A DNA stretch of 64,000 bases, taken from positions 1 to 64,000 of the forward strand of contig JAHEFR010000003.1 in the NCBI GenBank assembly GCA_024640085.1. Reading direction: 5' to 3'. The stretch comes from Gammaproteobacteria bacterium (lineage in GTDB: Bacteria > Pseudomonadota > Gammaproteobacteria > Steroidobacterales > XN24). Positions within the stretch are counted from its first letter, which is position 1, and the number at the start of each line of letters is the position of its first letter. The notes beneath the pieces were generated by a model. It saw only the letters and a list, made by a program, of their open reading frames with translations, was not told where the DNA came from and did not search any database. Both the position numbers and the translations under genes were made by a program. Below are positions 62,517-64,000 of this stretch, in pieces.

Positions 62517-62941
62517 GGTTCCTCTCCCGACCCCTGCTCCATGGTGGCGATGTTGATACGCATGAATCCCAGGCGCCCCGCCACGTCCATGGCGGTGACT
62601 ACGGCCTGGTGGCTGCTGCGGGCATCGGCCCGGATGACGATGGTCTGGTCACGCCTCTCGTCTGCCTCCTCCGCCAGGGCCCGGCGAAGCGTAACCGGCC
62701 TGCGGTTGATGGTCTGCCTGCCGTTGACGAGATAATCGCCATCGGCCGTGATGGTGATCTCCAGGGCATCGTCTACGCTGGCCGGGGGTGCGGTTTCGGC
62801 TTCCGGGAGCTTGAGACGGATCTCCGTCTCCCGGACGAAGCTAGTCGTCACCATGAAGAAGATTAGCAACAGGAGTACGACGTCGATCAGCGAGGTCAGA
62901 TTGACCTCCGGCTGTTCCCTTGGCTGGCTACGCAGGTTCAC
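62513..62941 (-). CDS. exbD: ExbD/TolR-family biopolymer transport protein
   Basis: A 142-residue protein with one membrane helix (VNLTSLIDVVLLLLIFFMV) carrying the conserved Asp20, and a periplasmic domain. With the ExbB-type protein encoded just upstream it forms a proton-driven unit. This pair sits between comEC and msbA-lpxK in many gammaproteobacteria and is distinct from the two ExbD-type genes at 49-50 kb. Its ATG overlaps the exbB stop. Confidence 0.94.
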   Translation of the reverse strand: MNLRSQPREQPEVNLTSLIDVVLLLLIFFMVTTSFVRETEIRLKLPEAETAPPASVDDALEITITADGDYLVNGRQTINRRPVTLRRALAEEADERRDQTIVIRADARSSHQAVVTAMDVAGRLGFMRINIATMEQGSGEEP

Positions 62942-63561
62942 GGGTCCCTCGCGGACGGCAGCTCACGGTGCATGGCGTCCACCAGCTTGGTCGCTTCTTT
63001 CTCCATCTGTACCACGAGACTGTCGACGCGGCCTCGCAGGTAGCGGTACCCGATCAGTGCAGGGATGGCGATGGACAGGCCGGCCGCCGTGGTGATCAGT
63101 GCTTCCGAAATCCCCGCGGCGAGTACCCCCGGGTTGCCCACGCCGTGGGTCGTGATCGCCGTAAAGACCTTGACCATGCCGATCACGGTGCCGAGCAGAC
63201 CCAGCAACGGCGTAATGGCGGCGATGGTGCCGAGGGAATTGAGATACCGCTCAAGCTCGTGGACCACGTGTCGGCCGGTGTCCTCGATCGCTTCCTTCAT
63301 GATCTCGCGGCTCCGGTCGCGATTCTGAAGCCCTGCAGCGAGAATGATTCCCAGCGGGGAACTCTCGGCCAACGCCCGCAGATGACCTTCGTCAAGCTGC
63401 CGGCTGTGGGCCCAGGACCAGACTCGCGCCGTCAGATCCTCCGGGAGGACGCGCTTGCGACGCAGGGTCCAGAGTCTCTCGATGATGATGGCCACGGCCA
63501 CGACAGAGCACAGGATCAGCGGCACCATGAGCAAGCCGCCTGATTTGACGATTTCGAACAT
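62938..63561 (-). CDS. exbB: MotA/TolQ/ExbB proton channel family protein
   Basis: A 207-residue protein with three membrane helices (about 10-28, 110-130, 150-172) and the core NSLGTIAAITPLLGLLGTVIGMVKVF, then GISEALITTAAGLSIAIPAL, typical of ExbB/TolQ. It pairs with the ExbD encoded next. The ATG at 63561 begins MFEIVKSGG with GGGAAG close upstream; a longer frame to 63633 is less likely. The comEC gene ends 88 bp upstream. Confidence 0.94.
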   Translation of the reverse strand: MFEIVKSGGLLMVPLILCSVVAVAIIIERLWTLRRKRVLPEDLTARVWSWAHSRQLDEGHLRALAESSPLGIILAAGLQNRDRSREIMKEAIEDTGRHVVHELERYLNSLGTIAAITPLLGLLGTVIGMVKVFTAITTHGVGNPGVLAAGISEALITTAAGLSIAIPALIGYRYLRGRVDSLVVQMEKEATKLVDAMHRELPSARDP

Positions 63562-63649
63562 CGCTTCCCGTCTCGCCCCCGCGGTGACCTGCGCCCTGCG
63601 CAGTTGCGGCGAATGATACTTTGATTCCGCCATGCTCGAAAATCCGCTC

Positions 63650-64000
63650 TCAGCCCGGGCCCCCGCCGGAGCAGTCCCGCCATCGCCAGAACCGCCGCGA
63701 GGTGCACCGGTAGGTCTGCACTACGGGCCCGTCGATGGTCGGGCCAAAGCGGAACCGGACGGCGCCGCTTTCGCCGGTAGTCACCGCCCTTGCCCCGCGG
63801 TGTCGCCACCGTCGCTCGACCTCGGGACGGGGGAATCCCCAGCGATTCCGGTAGCCAGCGGCGTACACGACCCACCGTGCCCCGGTGGCGTGGACGAAGG
63901 CGGGGACGGATGAACTGGCGCTGCCATGATGGGCGGCAACCACCACATCCGCAGAAAGTCCCGCCCCGGCCGCCAACAGGTCACGCTCAGTTGCGGCCTC
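63650..64000 (-). CDS. comEC: ComEC/Rec2 DNA-uptake channel, C-terminal part
   Basis: Only the last 116 or so residues lie in the window; the gene continues past the right edge. The fragment has DVVVAAHHGSASSS, the HHGS signature of the metallo-beta-lactamase-like domain at the C-terminus of ComEC, then WVVYAAGYRNRWGFPRPEVERRW. ComEC carries single-stranded DNA across the inner membrane during transformation. Its place before exbB-exbD-msbA-lpxK agrees. Confidence 0.85.
   Translation of the reverse strand, partial: EAATERDLLAAGAGLSADVVVAAHHGSASSSVPAFVHATGARWVVYAAGYRNRWGFPRPEVERRWRHRGARAVTTGESGAVRFRFGPTIDGPVVQTYRCTSRRFWRWRDCSGGGPG

Noticed and set aside
1-64000. tRNA, rRNA, CRISPR array, insertion sequence, phage or integrase genes
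   Set aside because: None was recognised by reading both strands; absence was not tested with dedicated models.

Overview
The window reads as chromosomal DNA from a high-GC gammaproteobacterium that I cannot place to genus. Two things point there. One is a conserved housekeeping array: fabH-plsX-rpmF-yceD | maf(yceF) | HAD phosphatase-rluC | rne | LMW-PTP ... kdsB-trm112-lpxK-msbA-exbD-exbB-comEC. The other is an Lpp/OprI-type lipoprotein. From memory, Pseudomonas carries nearly this order, with ptpA directly next to kdsB. Family names are my reading of motifs and protein sequence; no database search was run.

Layout. 0-2 kb: frameshifted 3' end of an exoenzyme-like gene, a terminator, and two tandem paralogous membrane proteins. 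1.9-6.0 kb: Anbu proteasome-like peptidase, convergent with a zinc metallopeptidase / alpha-E / ATP-grasp operon. 6.2-15.2 kb: signalling region with a membrane TolB-like/TPR protein, a sulfotransferase-like protein, a 1709-residue Ser/Thr kinase carrying three TolB-like/TPR modules, and an FHA membrane protein directly upstream of it. 15.7-20.0 kb: RND pump and membrane fusion protein. 20-26.5 kb: PYROXD2-like oxidoreductase, parvulin, DJ-1/PfpI protein, Ala-zipper lipoprotein, YkvA, ParA, pyrophosphatase, DUF2878. 26.4-35.4 kb: lipid and RNA metabolism genes. 58.8-64 kb: LPS/Kdo genes and comEC.

The most interesting part is 35.6-57.5 kb on the minus strand, lying between LMW-PTP and kdsB. 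It encodes an 11-gene envelope machine: a periplasmic coiled-coil protein, three TPR proteins (two of them lipoproteins), a small periplasmic protein, a TolQ/ExbB-type motor subunit with two ExbD/TolR subunits (the gene order of Myxococcus aglRQS), a TonB-like AgmX/PglI protein, a 2202-residue DUF11-repeat surface protein, and a 1708-residue protein with three OmpA-like domains and a probable outer-membrane beta-barrel. Both transcription units (57.4 kb and 47.5 kb) begin with a sequence matching the cyclic di-GMP-I (GEMM-I) riboswitch, each placed 2-3 nt after a predicted start site with a near-identical -10 region. The 57.5 kb promoter also has a perfect TGTGA-N6-TCACA site centred near -42. 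I infer a c-di-GMP-controlled, proton-driven trans-envelope apparatus related to gliding (Agl/Glt) systems. Its function is not proven by sequence alone.
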